Of a DNA stretch of 64,000 nt, positions 36,996 to 45,449 are shown in pieces. The position numbers and the translations under genes are program-made. Below the pieces are notes generated by a model. That model had not been told where the DNA came from. It searched no databases and worked only from the letters and a program-made list of their open reading frames with translations. Origin of the DNA: CAWUEX02 sp038148375 (GTDB lineage: Bacteria > Pseudomonadota > Alphaproteobacteria > Rhodospirillales > Rhodospirillaceae); the NCBI GenBank assembly GCA_038148375.1, contig JAYQVH010000014.1, positions 23,095 through 87,094 on the forward strand. The letters run 5' to 3'. How positions within the stretch are numbered: position 1 is the stretch's first letter; each line of letters begins with the position of its first letter.

Positions 36996-37682
36996 TCAAT
37001 ACCTGCGCAGCAAGCCGACCAGCTTGCCCTGCACCTGAACGCGGTCCGGTCCGAAAATCCGGGTTTCATAGCTTGGGTTGGCGGGCTCAAGCGCGATCGA
37101 TTCACCTTTGCGCCGTAAGCGTTTGAGAGTGGCTTCCTCGTCATCGACGAGGGCAACAACAATTGTTCCGTTTTCCGCAGTGTCGCCGCGCTGAATAATC
37201 ACCGTATCGCCATCAAGAATGCCCGCGTCGATCATCGAATCACCTTCAATGGTCAAAGCAAAATGATCTCCGCGGCCGAGTAGGGACGGCGGCACGCCGA
37301 TATGCTCCGACGGATTAGCCAAGGCCTCGATGGGCATGCCAGCTGCGATCTTGCCATAAAGAGGAATATCGACATTGTCGTCGGTATCGTTGGCGGGGGC
37401 CGGGTTGGGGCTCTTGAATGCGCCAGAAACGACATTCGAGACGGATGACGATTCAACGGGCTCCGCGTTGTCCGGAAGCTTCATGATCTCGAGTGCACGT
37501 GCGCGGTGAGGGAGGCGGCGTAAAAACCCTCGCTCCTCCAGGGCGGTGATCAACCGATGAATGCCCGACTTCGATTTGAGGTCGAGCGCTTCCTTCATTT
37601 CATCGAAGGAGGGGGCGACGCCATCTAACTGCATTCGCTGGTGTATGAACATCAGCAGCTGGTGTTGTTTCTTTGTCAGCAC
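36996..37682 (-). CDS. lexA: SOS repressor LexA
   Basis: The product has 228 residues. It has a winged-helix DNA-binding domain (1-70, MLTKKQHQLLMFIHQRMQ, recognition helix near KSKSGIHRLITALEERG). A linker is followed by the S24 protease domain with the self-cleavage site A114-G115 (KIAAGMP), S149 (GDSMIDAG) and K187 (ATLKRL). LexA represses DNA-repair genes until RecA filaments trigger its cleavage. The start is GTG with GGAGG nine bases upstream. Its promoter overlaps a LexA box, so it is autoregulated. In many alphaproteobacteria lexA follows moeA directly; here two plus-strand genes lie between. Confidence 0.96.
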   Translation of the reverse strand: MLTKKQHQLLMFIHQRMQLDGVAPSFDEMKEALDLKSKSGIHRLITALEERGFLRRLPHRARALEIMKLPDNAEPVESSSVSNVVSGAFKSPNPAPANDTDDNVDIPLYGKIAAGMPIEALANPSEHIGVPPSLLGRGDHFALTIEGDSMIDAGILDGDTVIIQRGDTAENGTIVVALVDDEEATLKRLRRKGESIALEPANPSYETRIFGPDRVQVQGKLVGLLRRY

Positions 37683-37711
37683 CGCAGCGCCCTCCGTGTT
37701 TCTCTTGCCCA

Positions 37712-37761
37712 GAACAAATTGGCAACACGGATGTTCTACTTTAGTTCCAACATTTGGTCAA
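37712..37761 (-). promoter_or_regulatory. lexA promoter with alphaproteobacterial LexA box
   Basis: On the minus strand, -35 TTGACC (37761-37756), a 17-base spacer and -10 TAGAAC (37738-37733) lie before lexA. A perfect LexA box GTTC-TACTTTA-GTTC (37733-37747, plus strand) covers the -10. A second degenerate box, GAAC-AAATTGG-CAAC (37712-37726), lies nearer the gene with one mismatch in its second half. This is the GTTC-N7-GTTC operator of alphaproteobacteria. Confidence 0.85.
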
Positions 37762-37907
37762 GCGTGCCGGAGAAAACGGCGCAGCTAGGTAAAAAAAAGA
37801 CCCACTGGTTTCGAATCCCGGATTGAAAAATACCCGTAATAGATGTATCGCGGATGGCACGTGATTTTTTTTGGGGGAGTGAAATCGTGTGACTTGCTGA
37901 AGGATTC

Positions 37908-38576
37908 TTGTCTGTTTCGGTGTTTGCGCTGGGCGTTATCGGCGCAGAGGACGCAGACGCAAAGATGAAAGCGAAATACTACAAAGAGTGTTACGCATCG
38001 GTGGAACTGGCGCGGGAGTTGATCCCGGAACCAAAGGCCGATGTGGGCGGCACGGCGAGCACCGTCGGTTCGGCTGCCGGCGCGCTCGGGAAGATCGGCG
38101 GGTTTGGCGGCTTCGGCGGACTTGGGAAGGTCGCCAGCACGGCGGCGACTGTGCAGCAGTATTCCGGTTACGTCGCGTCGGCAGCAGCGCTGACCGAAAA
38201 AATGCAGAACGACTACCCTGATCCGGCGGATCGGATTCTCGCATACGGCGACCAACTTGGTGAGGACGCCGAAAGCATTCAGGCTGGAGCGGAACATCTC
38301 GATACCGCTCAGCAGTGTTCTGACGATGCGTATTCCCAGCTGGTCGCGGACTTTGAAGCTGGTGACATCAAGAAGAGCGCCGCGAAGAAGCAGCATGACG
38401 AAATCCGCAAGGGCATGATCGAAATCAACACCGTGCTGACCGATGCTCAGCAGGTCATGGACAACAATCTCAACAATTACAACGAAGCGCTGACCAACGA
38501 GACGTCGGGCATGGGATTGAACCTCGGAGATCTTGCGACGGCGGCATCGGCGGCATCGGTGGCGGTGGCTGTATGA
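37908..38576 (+). CDS. Unknown protein, probably exported, first of an overlapping pair
   Basis: The product has 222 residues. The first 18 residues (from TTG 37908) are hydrophobic and end in EDADA, like the end of a signal peptide, but the basic n-region is missing. A frame stop at 37890 prevents extension, so the true start is uncertain. A glycine-rich hydrophobic stretch (GALGKIGGFGGFGGLGKVAS), a helical region with MQNDYPDPADRILAYGDQLG, and an Asn/Gln-rich coiled region (VLTDAQQVMDNNLNNYNEAL) follow. Two cysteines are in KECYASV and QQCSDDA. No family was recognised. It overlaps the next gene by four bases (ATGA). Confidence 0.6.
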   Translation: MSVSVFALGVIGAEDADAKMKAKYYKECYASVELARELIPEPKADVGGTASTVGSAAGALGKIGGFGGFGGLGKVASTAATVQQYSGYVASAAALTEKMQNDYPDPADRILAYGDQLGEDAESIQAGAEHLDTAQQCSDDAYSQLVADFEAGDIKKSAAKKQHDEIRKGMIEINTVLTDAQQVMDNNLNNYNEALTNETSGMGLNLGDLATAASAASVAVAV

Positions 38577-39049
38577 GCGACATGGCATCCTGCGCCCGGA
38601 TTGCTGCCGCCCAACGGGCACGCGCGGCTGGCGGGTGGGGAGGACTGTACACGGCGAATGACCCTGCGGGCGCCGCACCGACGCCTCCTGGCGGCATGTC
38701 CTACGCGCAATTCGGGATCATGAACGATCTGTCGATGCTCGGCGGCATGAGTGCGGTTGGTAGCATGTCAGGAACGGCAGCGGCTGCGGTCGCTGGCCAG
38801 AAACTCTTGGGTGAAGCGGTTGGCGGCAGCAATTCGGCCGCCCATGCGCCACAAGAGCAAGCGGGATACGCCCAGCAGATGCCGGATGCTCAACCGCAAC
38901 AGGCGATGCTGTCGGAAGAGATGATGAACAGCCTGCGTGCCACCGGCGTGAGCAGCGAGAAGTTCATGCAGTCCTACGGCCAGATCGCAATCCAGACTGA
39001 GAAACAGTATACGGTCGCCGAACGTGTGGGCGAAAAGGCCGGCTGGTAA
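38573..39049 (+). CDS. Unknown Met/Ala/Gln-rich protein, second of an overlapping pair
   Basis: The product has 158 residues. It has no clear signal peptide. It is low-complexity, rich in Ala, Gly, Met and Gln (GIMNDLSMLGGMSAVGSMSG; a Gln-rich part near 95-120), and ends in a helical segment (VSSEKFMQSYGQIAIQTEKQ). It is translationally coupled to the gene before it, and the pair interrupts the usual moeA-lexA order on the opposite strand. It may be a structural or secretion-related partner, but no family is recognised. A GC-rich inverted repeat (GGCCGGG-ATTA-CCCGGCC, about 39064-39081) follows the stop and could stop transcription. Confidence 0.6.
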   Translation: MSDMASCARIAAAQRARAAGGWGGLYTANDPAGAAPTPPGGMSYAQFGIMNDLSMLGGMSAVGSMSGTAAAAVAGQKLLGEAVGGSNSAAHAPQEQAGYAQQMPDAQPQQAMLSEEMMNSLRATGVSSEKFMQSYGQIAIQTEKQYTVAERVGEKAGW

Positions 39050-39091
39050 CAATGGGAGACGCCGGGCCGGGATTACCCGGCCGGGAGTCAG

Positions 39092-40294
39092 TTAAAGGAG
39101 GCCGTCCAGGCGCAAGACCGGGACGGCCTCTTCTGCGTTTGCGGCCGGGGCGCCAGGCGGGCGCAAGATGACTGCATCTGAGTTCGCCAGCGCCCCGATC
39201 ATACTTGAGTCCTGAGTGAAGATCGGTGTCACGGTCGCGGTGCCGTCGCCGTTGTCTGACAGGACCGCGCGCATGTAGTCCTGTCGGCCGCCGTTTTCAG
39301 GCACCGGCGCACCAAGGATAGCCAGCGATGGAACAGGCGCGTTGCCCGCCAAGCCTTGGCGGCGGTCAAGTGCCGGCCCAAGGAAGAGCATGGCGCAGAT
39401 CAGCGCGGATACCGGATTTCCGGGCAGACCCAGCACGGGCGCCTCGCCAAGATGTCCGAACATCAGAGGTTTGCCGGGGCGCATGGCGATCTTGTGAAAG
39501 GCGACGTTGAGCCCGGCATCGCCGAGCGCTCTGCGCACCAGGTCATGGTCGCCGACGGAGACACCGCCAGACGTAACGAGCAGATCGCAATCCCTGGCAG
39601 CTTCAGCCATGGCGGTAAGGGCTTCACGGTCGTCTTTGACAACGCCGAGATGCACCGGATCGCCGCCGCGCGCGGCAACGAACGCGGCAAGAGCCGGACC
39701 GTTGGCGCTGACGATTTGCGCCGGCCCACGCGGTTCGCCGGGCAGGACGATCTCATCGCCGGTCGACAGAATGGCGACGCGGGGCCGGCGGTACACGTCA
39801 AGCCACGGCAGATCCATGGCTGCAAGCAACCCGATATGGCGCGGAGTGAGCCGCAGCGGCGCGGTGAGGACGACATCCCCCTCGGCGAAATCCTGAGCGC
39901 GGGGGCGGATGTGCCGGCCTGCTTCGATTTCACGGATTGAAATGTTTTCGCCGTCACGGTCGCAGTCTTCTTGCAATACGACCGTGTCGGCGCCGGGCGG
40001 AACCTGTGCGCCTGTAAAGATACGCACGGCCTGTCCTTCGCCGACTTCGCCGTCGAAGGGATGGCCTGCGGCGCTTTCGCCGATGACGGTCAATGTGCCT
40101 GGCACATTCGGCACGTCAGCGGCGCGGACGGCATACCCGTCCATCGCGGAAACCGTATGCGCCGGATGCGAAATGCGCGCGGGCGGGGTTTCGGCCAGAA
40201 CACGTCCAAGCGCACTGGACAGGCTGACGGTCTCCCGTCCGAGGGGCGCCACACCAGCGCGAATTAGGGCTTGAGCTTCCTCAACCGAGATCAT
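39092..40294 (-). CDS. moeA: Molybdopterin molybdenumtransferase
   Basis: The product has 400 residues and inserts molybdate into adenylylated molybdopterin. Conserved parts are VSAMDGYAVRAADVPN, RIFTGAQVPPGADTVVLQED, the central MoaB/Mog-like domain with LLVTSGGVSVGDHDLVRRAL, and MRPGKPLMFGHLGEAPVLGL followed by PGNPVSALIC. The start is the ATG at 40294, one base inside the moaC stop (TGATG). A 10-bp inverted repeat near 39095-39129 lies in its last codons without a T-run. Confidence 0.96.
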   Translation of the reverse strand: MISVEEAQALIRAGVAPLGRETVSLSSALGRVLAETPPARISHPAHTVSAMDGYAVRAADVPNVPGTLTVIGESAAGHPFDGEVGEGQAVRIFTGAQVPPGADTVVLQEDCDRDGENISIREIEAGRHIRPRAQDFAEGDVVLTAPLRLTPRHIGLLAAMDLPWLDVYRRPRVAILSTGDEIVLPGEPRGPAQIVSANGPALAAFVAARGGDPVHLGVVKDDREALTAMAEAARDCDLLVTSGGVSVGDHDLVRRALGDAGLNVAFHKIAMRPGKPLMFGHLGEAPVLGLPGNPVSALICAMLFLGPALDRRQGLAGNAPVPSLAILGAPVPENGGRQDYMRAVLSDNGDGTATVTPIFTQDSSMIGALANSDAVILRPPGAPAANAEEAVPVLRLDGLL

Positions 40295-40773
40295 CACTCG
40301 GACTCATAAGTACCTGATTTACCGCCGGTCTTCTTGATCAGGCGGATATCGGTCAGGCGCATGTTTTTATCGATCGCCTTGCACATGTCGTAGACGGTCA
40401 GGGCGGCGACGGCGACGGCCGTCAGCGCTTCCATTTCAACACCGGTTTGTCCGGTGATCTTTGCCGCGGCGGTGATGTCCACGGCATTGCGGCCGGTGTC
40501 GCAGGTCAGCTCGACCTTGACCGAACTCAGCGCCAGCGGGTGGCACAGGGGAATAAGGTCGGCGGTGCGCTTGGCACCCATGATCCCGGCCAGCTGGGCG
40601 ACGGTCAGCACGTCGCCTTTCTTGATACCGCGGTCGAGGATGGTCTTAAGCGTTTCCGGCTGCATCAGCACCGACCCGGCGGCGACCGCCTCGCGTGCGG
40701 TGCTGTCTTTGCCGGAGACATCGACCATGACGGCGTTGCCGTCGGCGTCGAAGTGGGTGAGGTCTTTTGCCAT
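40294..40773 (-). CDS. moaC: Cyclic pyranopterin monophosphate synthase
   Basis: The product has 159 residues and converts the MoaA product to cyclic pyranopterin monophosphate in molybdenum cofactor synthesis. Conserved parts are MVDVSGKDSTAREAVAAGSV, KRTADLIPLCHPLALSSVKV, TGQTGVEMEALTAVAVAALT and DMCKAIDKNM, with the active-site histidine and lysine. It lies two bases after trpC and is co-translated with moeA. MoaC and MoeA next to the trp genes is a common alphaproteobacterial order. Confidence 0.97.
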   Translation of the reverse strand: MAKDLTHFDADGNAVMVDVSGKDSTAREAVAAGSVLMQPETLKTILDRGIKKGDVLTVAQLAGIMGAKRTADLIPLCHPLALSSVKVELTCDTGRNAVDITAAAKITGQTGVEMEALTAVAVAALTVYDMCKAIDKNMRLTDIRLIKKTGGKSGTYESE

Positions 40774-40775
40774 GT

Positions 40776-41588
40776 TCAGGCCGCCGACACGGAGACGACG
40801 GGATCGGCGAGCAGCGCGGCGGTTGCCGCCGCGACGTCGTCTTGGCGCATCAGAGATTCCCCGATGAGGAAGCGCCGCGCCCCGGCGACGGCTAGGCGAG
40901 CAAGGTCCGCAGGCGTTTTCAGGCCACTCTCCGCGATCAGCACCTTGCCCGGGGCCACGCGCTTGGCGAGCCGCTCGGTGGTGCCGAGATCGACTTCGAG
41001 GGTTTTGAGATTGCGGTTGTTCACGCCCAGCAGCGGCGAGCGCAGCGCAAAGGCACGGTCGAGTTCGGCTTCGTCATGGACCTCGACCAGCACATCGAGC
41101 TGGAGATCGGTGGCGACCGCCTCGAGTTCCAGCGCCTGGCTGTCGGACAGGCAGGCCATGATCAGGAGAATGCAGTCGGCGCCGATCGCGCGTGCCTCGA
41201 ACACCTGGTACGGCTCAAGCATGAAGTCCTTACGCAGCACCGGCAAGTCGCAGGCCGCGCGGGCGGCTTTGAGGTACTCATCGCAACCCTGGAAGTTCTC
41301 GTTTTCGGTCAGCACCGACAGGCACGCGGCACCGCCGGCCTGATAGGCCTGGGCGAGGGCGGCGGGGTCGAAGTCGGGGCGGATCAGACCGGCAGACGGT
41401 GAGGCTTTCTTGATCTCGGCGATGAGGCCGTAGCCTGTCGCTGCGGCCCGGTCGAGGGCGATGCCGAAGCCGCGCACGGAGCCGGCGGACCGGGCTTCGG
41501 CCTCGACGTCGGCGAGAGGTTTTTCGGCTTTGAGCTTGTTGTAGTGCTCCCGCCGTGCGGCGCAGATCCCGTCGAGGACGTTGCTCAT
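40776..41588 (-). CDS. trpC: Indole-3-glycerol phosphate synthase
   Basis: The product has 270 residues with a TIM barrel. Catalytic and phosphate-binding parts are LIAEIKKASPSAGLIRPDFD, SVLTENENFQGCDEYLKAAR, LPVLRKDFMLEPYQVFEARA, DVLVEVHDEAELDRAFALRS, LGVNNRNLKTLEVDL, VLIAESGLKTPADLARL and FLIGESLMRQDD. It closes the indole ring in tryptophan synthesis. It overlaps trpD by four bases and is not fused to trpF. Confidence 0.97.
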   Translation of the reverse strand: MSNVLDGICAARREHYNKLKAEKPLADVEAEARSAGSVRGFGIALDRAAATGYGLIAEIKKASPSAGLIRPDFDPAALAQAYQAGGAACLSVLTENENFQGCDEYLKAARAACDLPVLRKDFMLEPYQVFEARAIGADCILLIMACLSDSQALELEAVATDLQLDVLVEVHDEAELDRAFALRSPLLGVNNRNLKTLEVDLGTTERLAKRVAPGKVLIAESGLKTPADLARLAVAGARRFLIGESLMRQDDVAAATAALLADPVVSVSAA

Positions 41589-42631
41589 GACGCGTCACCT
41601 TGCGTGATCGCGGCGAACGTCTCGAGGGTCGCCCTGGCCGCGCCTGAATCGATGGCTTGGGCGGCCTGGGCAGCGCCGTCTTTGAGATCGGTGGCCTTGC
41701 CGGCAACGATCAGCGCCGCTGCGGCATTCAGCAGCACGATATCCCGATACGCGCTAAATTTTTTGTCGCCTTCCGCTCCGGGCGTACCGTCGAGCAGACC
41801 GCGCAGGGCCGCCGCGTTGTACTCCGGGTCGCCGCCCTTGAGATCTTCGGCGCTGTGCGTCGGCAGACCGGCGTCGGCGGGCGTGATTTCGAAGGTCGTG
41901 ACCTGACCGTCCTTGAGCTGCGCGACCTGCGACGGGCCGGTGACGGTCAATTCGTCGAGGCCGTCCGAGCCGTGCACGACCCAGGCACTTTCCGAGCCCA
42001 AGCCCTTCAGCGCTTCGGCCATGGGTTTGACCCAGGCGGCGGAGAATACACCGAGCAGTTGATGCTTGGCCCCGGCCGGGTTCGACAGCGGGCCGATCAG
42101 GTTGAAGATGGTGCGGATGCCGAGCTCGCCGCGCACCGGAGCGACATGCTTCATGGCGCTGTGATGCTTCTGGGCGAACAGAAAGCCGATGTTGGCTTCC
42201 TTGAGTGCGCGTTCGACGACATCCGGGGTGGCGTCAAGATTGACACCGAGCGCTTCCAGCGCGTCCGCGGTACCGGATTTCGATGAGGCCTTGCGGTTGC
42301 CGTGCTTGGCCACGGGCACGCCGCAGGCGGCGACGACAATCGCGACGGCTGTCGAGATGTTGTAGGTGCCCGACGCATCGCCGCCGGTGCCGCAGGTGTC
42401 GACCGCACCGGACGGCGCACTGATCGGCAAAGCTTTGGCGCGCATGATCTTGGCCGCGCCGGTGAGCTCCTCAACAGTTTCGCCGCGCACAGCCAGGGCG
42501 GTCAGGAAGCTTGCGATCTGCACCGGCGAGGCCTCGCCGGACATGATGATCTCGAACGCCGCTTCTGTGTCCGCCAGACTCAGAGCCTGACCCTTGGCGA
42601 CGGTGGCGATGAAGGGGTTGAGGTTGGCCAT
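41585..42631 (-). CDS. trpD: Anthranilate phosphoribosyltransferase
   Basis: The product has 348 residues. The family motifs are DTCGTGGDASGTYNISTAVA, VAKHGNRKASSKSGTADALE, and FLFAQKHHSAMKHVAPVRGE followed by LGIRTIFNLIGPLSNPA. It transfers a phosphoribosyl group from PRPP to anthranilate. The start at 42631 (MANLNPFIATVAKGQ) is preferred over an in-frame start at 42676 that overlaps trpG. It is separate from trpG, unlike the enterobacterial fusion. Confidence 0.97.
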   Translation of the reverse strand: MANLNPFIATVAKGQALSLADTEAAFEIIMSGEASPVQIASFLTALAVRGETVEELTGAAKIMRAKALPISAPSGAVDTCGTGGDASGTYNISTAVAIVVAACGVPVAKHGNRKASSKSGTADALEALGVNLDATPDVVERALKEANIGFLFAQKHHSAMKHVAPVRGELGIRTIFNLIGPLSNPAGAKHQLLGVFSAAWVKPMAEALKGLGSESAWVVHGSDGLDELTVTGPSQVAQLKDGQVTTFEITPADAGLPTHSAEDLKGGDPEYNAAALRGLLDGTPGAEGDKKFSAYRDIVLLNAAAALIVAGKATDLKDGAAQAAQAIDSGAARATLETFAAITQGDAS

Positions 42632-42639
42632 GGCGTGCC

Positions 42640-43251
42640 TTAGGCCGCGACGGAACGGTCGGGAATGTCCGGGCATTCGAGCCCGGTCGAACTCAGGAAG
42701 TTGCGCAGTACGCGATGCCCGAACTGTGACGCGATGCTTTCCGGATGGAATTGCACGCCGGAGATCGGCAGCTCTGTGTGGGCGAGGGCCATGACCAGAT
42801 TGTCACTGGTCTCGGCGGTGACTTCCAGGCTGTCCGGCATGCTGCCGCGGTCGACGATCAGGGAGTGATAGCGCGTCGCGGTGAACGGCGAGGGGATGCC
42901 GGCGAACATCTTATGCCCAGTGTGAGTGACGGCGCTGACTTTGCCGTGCATCGGTTCCGGCGCCCGCACGACTTTTCCGCCGAACGCCTGGCCGATGGCC
43001 TGATGACCAAGGCACACCCCGAACAGCGGCAGGCCGGCGTCGGCGCAGGCAGCGACGACGTCGAGGCAGATCCCGGCCTTGTCCGGATCGCAAGGGCCGG
43101 GCGACAGAATGATCCCCTTGGGCTTGCGCGCCAGGGCTTCCGACGCGGTCAGGGCGTCGTTGCGTTCGACCTCGACCTCCGCCCCGAGCTCGCCGAGGTA
43201 GTGCCAGAGGTTGTAGGTGAAGCTGTCGTAGTTATCGATCAGCAGATACAT
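42640..43251 (-). CDS. trpG: Anthranilate synthase glutamine amidotransferase subunit
   Basis: The product has 203 residues and is a class I amidotransferase. The catalytic cysteine is in LFGVCLGHQAIGQAFGG, and histidine and glutamate are in VQFHPESIASQFG. It supplies ammonia to TrpE for anthranilate synthesis; related PabA enzymes can serve both pathways. In many alphaproteobacteria trpE lies just upstream. Here it is missing and the accessory island begins 387 bases away, so trpE must be elsewhere or lost. Confidence 0.96.
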   Translation of the reverse strand: MYLLIDNYDSFTYNLWHYLGELGAEVEVERNDALTASEALARKPKGIILSPGPCDPDKAGICLDVVAACADAGLPLFGVCLGHQAIGQAFGGKVVRAPEPMHGKVSAVTHTGHKMFAGIPSPFTATRYHSLIVDRGSMPDSLEVTAETSDNLVMALAHTELPISGVQFHPESIASQFGHRVLRNFLSSTGLECPDIPDRSVAA

Positions 43252-43398
43252 GCGCGCGGGCCTATCGGAACACAGGGGTACAGCCTTGATTCGAGGCTGG
43301 AAAATGCCCCCGAAGGGCGCCTGCGGTCAAGCAATGCCGCGCCGGCGGCACCGTGAGTGCAGCCCGAAAACATAATCCCGCATCTGCTTGGCGAGGAA

Positions 43399-43483
43399 CG
43401 AGCCCATGCACGACGTCAAAAATAATAATTATCTCAATAAATACAGAGCCCTAAGGCCGAATACATTCGAGCCCATGCACAAC
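43399..43483 (+). repeat. 16-base direct repeat at the island junction
   Basis: CGAGCCCATGCACGAC at 43399-43414 recurs as CGAGCCCATGCACAAC at 43468-43483 (one mismatch, 69-base period). It could be a pair of binding sites or a trace of a duplication or insertion at the edge of the island. Confidence 0.6.
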
Positions 43484-43487
43484 ATTG

Positions 43488-43503
43488 TTACGCATACGCG
43501 TAA
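43488..43503. promoter_or_regulatory. Operator-like palindrome upstream of the DUF1838 genes
   Basis: TTACGC-ATAC-GCGTAA is a perfect 6-bp inverted repeat with a 4-base spacer, 135 bases before the first DUF1838 ATG. Its size fits a dimeric repressor or activator site. No regulator gene is in the island part visible here. Confidence 0.4.
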
Positions 43504-43638
43504 GCAAGTTGCCGGCGCCTTGATCCGGTCTGATCAGACTTAAACATGCGTGTGGCTTATGGATGCGACCATAATTGCTAGGAGTGTTTACAGGTAATTG
43601 CCGTTACCATCCCGTTCAAAGCACAGGGGGACAGAGAG

Positions 43639-44532
43639 ATGATTTCCAGACGCACGTTTACGTCGTCAGCGGCTGCGTCCGTTGGTGCGCTGGCGGGAGC
43701 CGGTGCCGCGGAGAGCCAGACTCTGACATCGCTGTCGCCGCCGGTCAGCCAGGTTCAGTCCGAATTCCTTTACTACGACGATCCGGTCGCAGAATTCCGG
43801 GCCGACTTCCGCATGGGCCGCGATCTCGTTGAGGATCAGGGCTCGACTATCACCTGGTACCACTGGATGGTGTTTCTCATCCCCGGCGACCGGCGTCCCG
43901 AACCGCTGATGCGCTATGAGGGCATCGAATACAGCTACTTTCGCCATCTCGGAAACAGCAACTACCGCATTCACGCGCACAATGTATCGTTCGCGCGCGA
44001 CCTCAAGACCAACAAGTTCACCGACACGGTGGTCAATCCGATCACCGGAGAAACGTGTGAGGTGCCGGTATCTCTGCTGCTCCATGATCCGGGGACGATC
44101 GGCGGACCCATCGGATTCCGCAACATGACCGGCGGCGGCCGGGTGCAGGAGGTCTATCGCCAGTTCCGCCGCGAAGACAATCTGATCAAATGCGACAGCG
44201 TGCGCAGCGCGCCGCCCGACTGGCCGGCGACGCATATCGAGAATTCCTGTAAGTGGGTGCCGATCGATGAGTTCGCCAACGAAACCATCACCTCATTGCC
44301 GGTACATTTCTGCGGCCACTACGCTTTCGAGTATTACGCCTGGCTCAACATGCCGAAGGAGCCGGGCGCTCCCGGCAGCGACGGACATCTGACCGGCTTC
44401 TGGGACGGCAAGAAACTCAATTCGCCGCAGGAAATTCCCCGCGAGATGCTCGACCGTATGGAGCGCGAGTATCCCGAGTTGCTCGAACCGCGCTGGAGCG
44501 AATTCGACACCCCCATCCCGTTTGAGATTTAA
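43639..44532 (+). CDS. Tat-exported DUF1838 protein (copy 1)
   Basis: The product has 297 residues. The N-terminus has a Tat-type signal (MISRRTFTSSAAASVGALAG, cleavage near GAAES). The mature part is the DUF1838 fold, whose function is unknown. Landmarks are ITWYHWMVFLIPGDRRPEPL, MRYEGIEYSYFRHLGN, the shared core ARDLKTNKFTDTVVNPITGE (about 119-138), SLPVHFCGHYAFE and the C-terminal PRWSEFDTPIPFEI. Several conserved Trp, Tyr and His residues suggest a ligand pocket, but no known catalytic motif is seen. It is first in a plus-strand run of similar genes, 15 bases before a close paralogue. Confidence 0.85.
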   Translation: MISRRTFTSSAAASVGALAGAGAAESQTLTSLSPPVSQVQSEFLYYDDPVAEFRADFRMGRDLVEDQGSTITWYHWMVFLIPGDRRPEPLMRYEGIEYSYFRHLGNSNYRIHAHNVSFARDLKTNKFTDTVVNPITGETCEVPVSLLLHDPGTIGGPIGFRNMTGGGRVQEVYRQFRREDNLIKCDSVRSAPPDWPATHIENSCKWVPIDEFANETITSLPVHFCGHYAFEYYAWLNMPKEPGAPGSDGHLTGFWDGKKLNSPQEIPREMLDRMEREYPELLEPRWSEFDTPIPFEI

Positions 44533-44547
44533 CCAAAAGGACCACCC

Positions 44548-45420
44548 ATGTTTTCACGACGCAACTTCGTTACTTCCACCGCTGCCGTCGGTGCGCTTGC
44601 CGGAGCCGGGGGCGCGCAGGCGCAGACTTTGACTTCGTTGGAGCCGCCGATCAGCCAGGTGCAATCGGATTTTCTGTATTTCGACGACCCGGTGGAGGAG
44701 TTCCGCCAGCATCTGCGCATCGAGCGCGATCTGGTCGAGGACGAAGGCGAGACCATCACCTGGTACCACTGGATCGTCTTTATGATTCCGGGTGACCGGC
44801 GCCCCGAGCCGCTGATGCGCTACGAGGGGATCGAGTACAGCTACTTCCGCCACCTCGGAAACAACAACTATCGCATCCATGCGCACAATCTTTCATTCGC
44901 CCGCGATCTAAAGACCAACAAGTTCACCGATACGGTGGTCAATCCAATCACCGGAGAAACGTGTGAAGTGCCGGTGTCGCTGCTGCTGACCGATCCGGGC
45001 ACAATTGCGAGCCCGATAGGTTTCCGCAACATCGCCGGCGACGGATCCGTCCAGGACGTGTTCCGCCAGTTCCGCCGCGAGGACAACCTGATCAAACTCG
45101 ACAGCGTGCGCAGCGCGCCGCCCGACTGGCCGGCGACGCATATCGAAAACTCCTGCCAGTGGGTCGATATCGATTTGTTCGCCAATGAGACGATCACATC
45201 GCTGCCGGTCCATTTCTGCGGCCATTACGCATTCGAAAATTACCCGTGGCTCAACATGCCCGAAGGCAAGGGCCATCTGTCTGGGTTCTGGGACGGTAAA
45301 AAGATTAATTCGCCGCGGGAGATTCCGCGCGAAATGCTTGATAGACTGGAACGTGAATATCCGGAATTGCTTCACCCGCGCTGGGAAGATTTCGAAAAAC
45401 CCGTGCCGTTTGAAATTTGA
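44548..45420 (+). CDS. Tat-exported DUF1838 protein (copy 2)
   Basis: The product has 290 residues and is a very close paralogue of the preceding protein, about four fifths identical by eye, with the same core (LKTNKFTDTVVNPITGETCE, PVHFCGHYAFE). The signal is MFSRRNFVTSTAAVGALAGA, with cleavage near AQAQT. It lacks the short Gly/Pro insertion that copy 1 has before HLTGFWDGKK. The close tandem pair means a recent duplication. The function is unknown; the two may bind related ligands. Confidence 0.85.
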   Translation: MFSRRNFVTSTAAVGALAGAGGAQAQTLTSLEPPISQVQSDFLYFDDPVEEFRQHLRIERDLVEDEGETITWYHWIVFMIPGDRRPEPLMRYEGIEYSYFRHLGNNNYRIHAHNLSFARDLKTNKFTDTVVNPITGETCEVPVSLLLTDPGTIASPIGFRNIAGDGSVQDVFRQFRREDNLIKLDSVRSAPPDWPATHIENSCQWVDIDLFANETITSLPVHFCGHYAFENYPWLNMPEGKGHLSGFWDGKKINSPREIPREMLDRLEREYPELLHPRWEDFEKPVPFEI

Positions 45421-45449
45421 GCTGATTGCAAGACGAAGGACGTACACCC

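Larger units (their letters stand above)
43252..43638. other. Non-coding junction between the trp operon and the accessory island
   Basis: No gene is supported in these 387 bases. The stretch 43415-43445 is AT-rich. It holds a direct repeat (43399-43414 and 43468-43483), a TTACGC-ATAC-GCGTAA palindrome (43488-43503), and presumably the promoters of trpG (minus) and the first DUF1838 gene (plus). No tRNA, integrase or insertion-sequence end is visible. Confidence 0.6.

Noticed and set aside
37812..37828. tRNA T-arm-like sequence (GGTTTCGAATCCCG)
   Set aside because: The stem is imperfect, and no acceptor, D or anticodon arm lies upstream in the right spacing, so it is not a tRNA. An attachment-site remnant would be speculation.
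39095..39129. 10-bp inverted repeat at the end of moeA
   Set aside because: It lies in the last codons of moeA and has no T-run, so it is explained by coding sequence plus chance, with no firm terminator.
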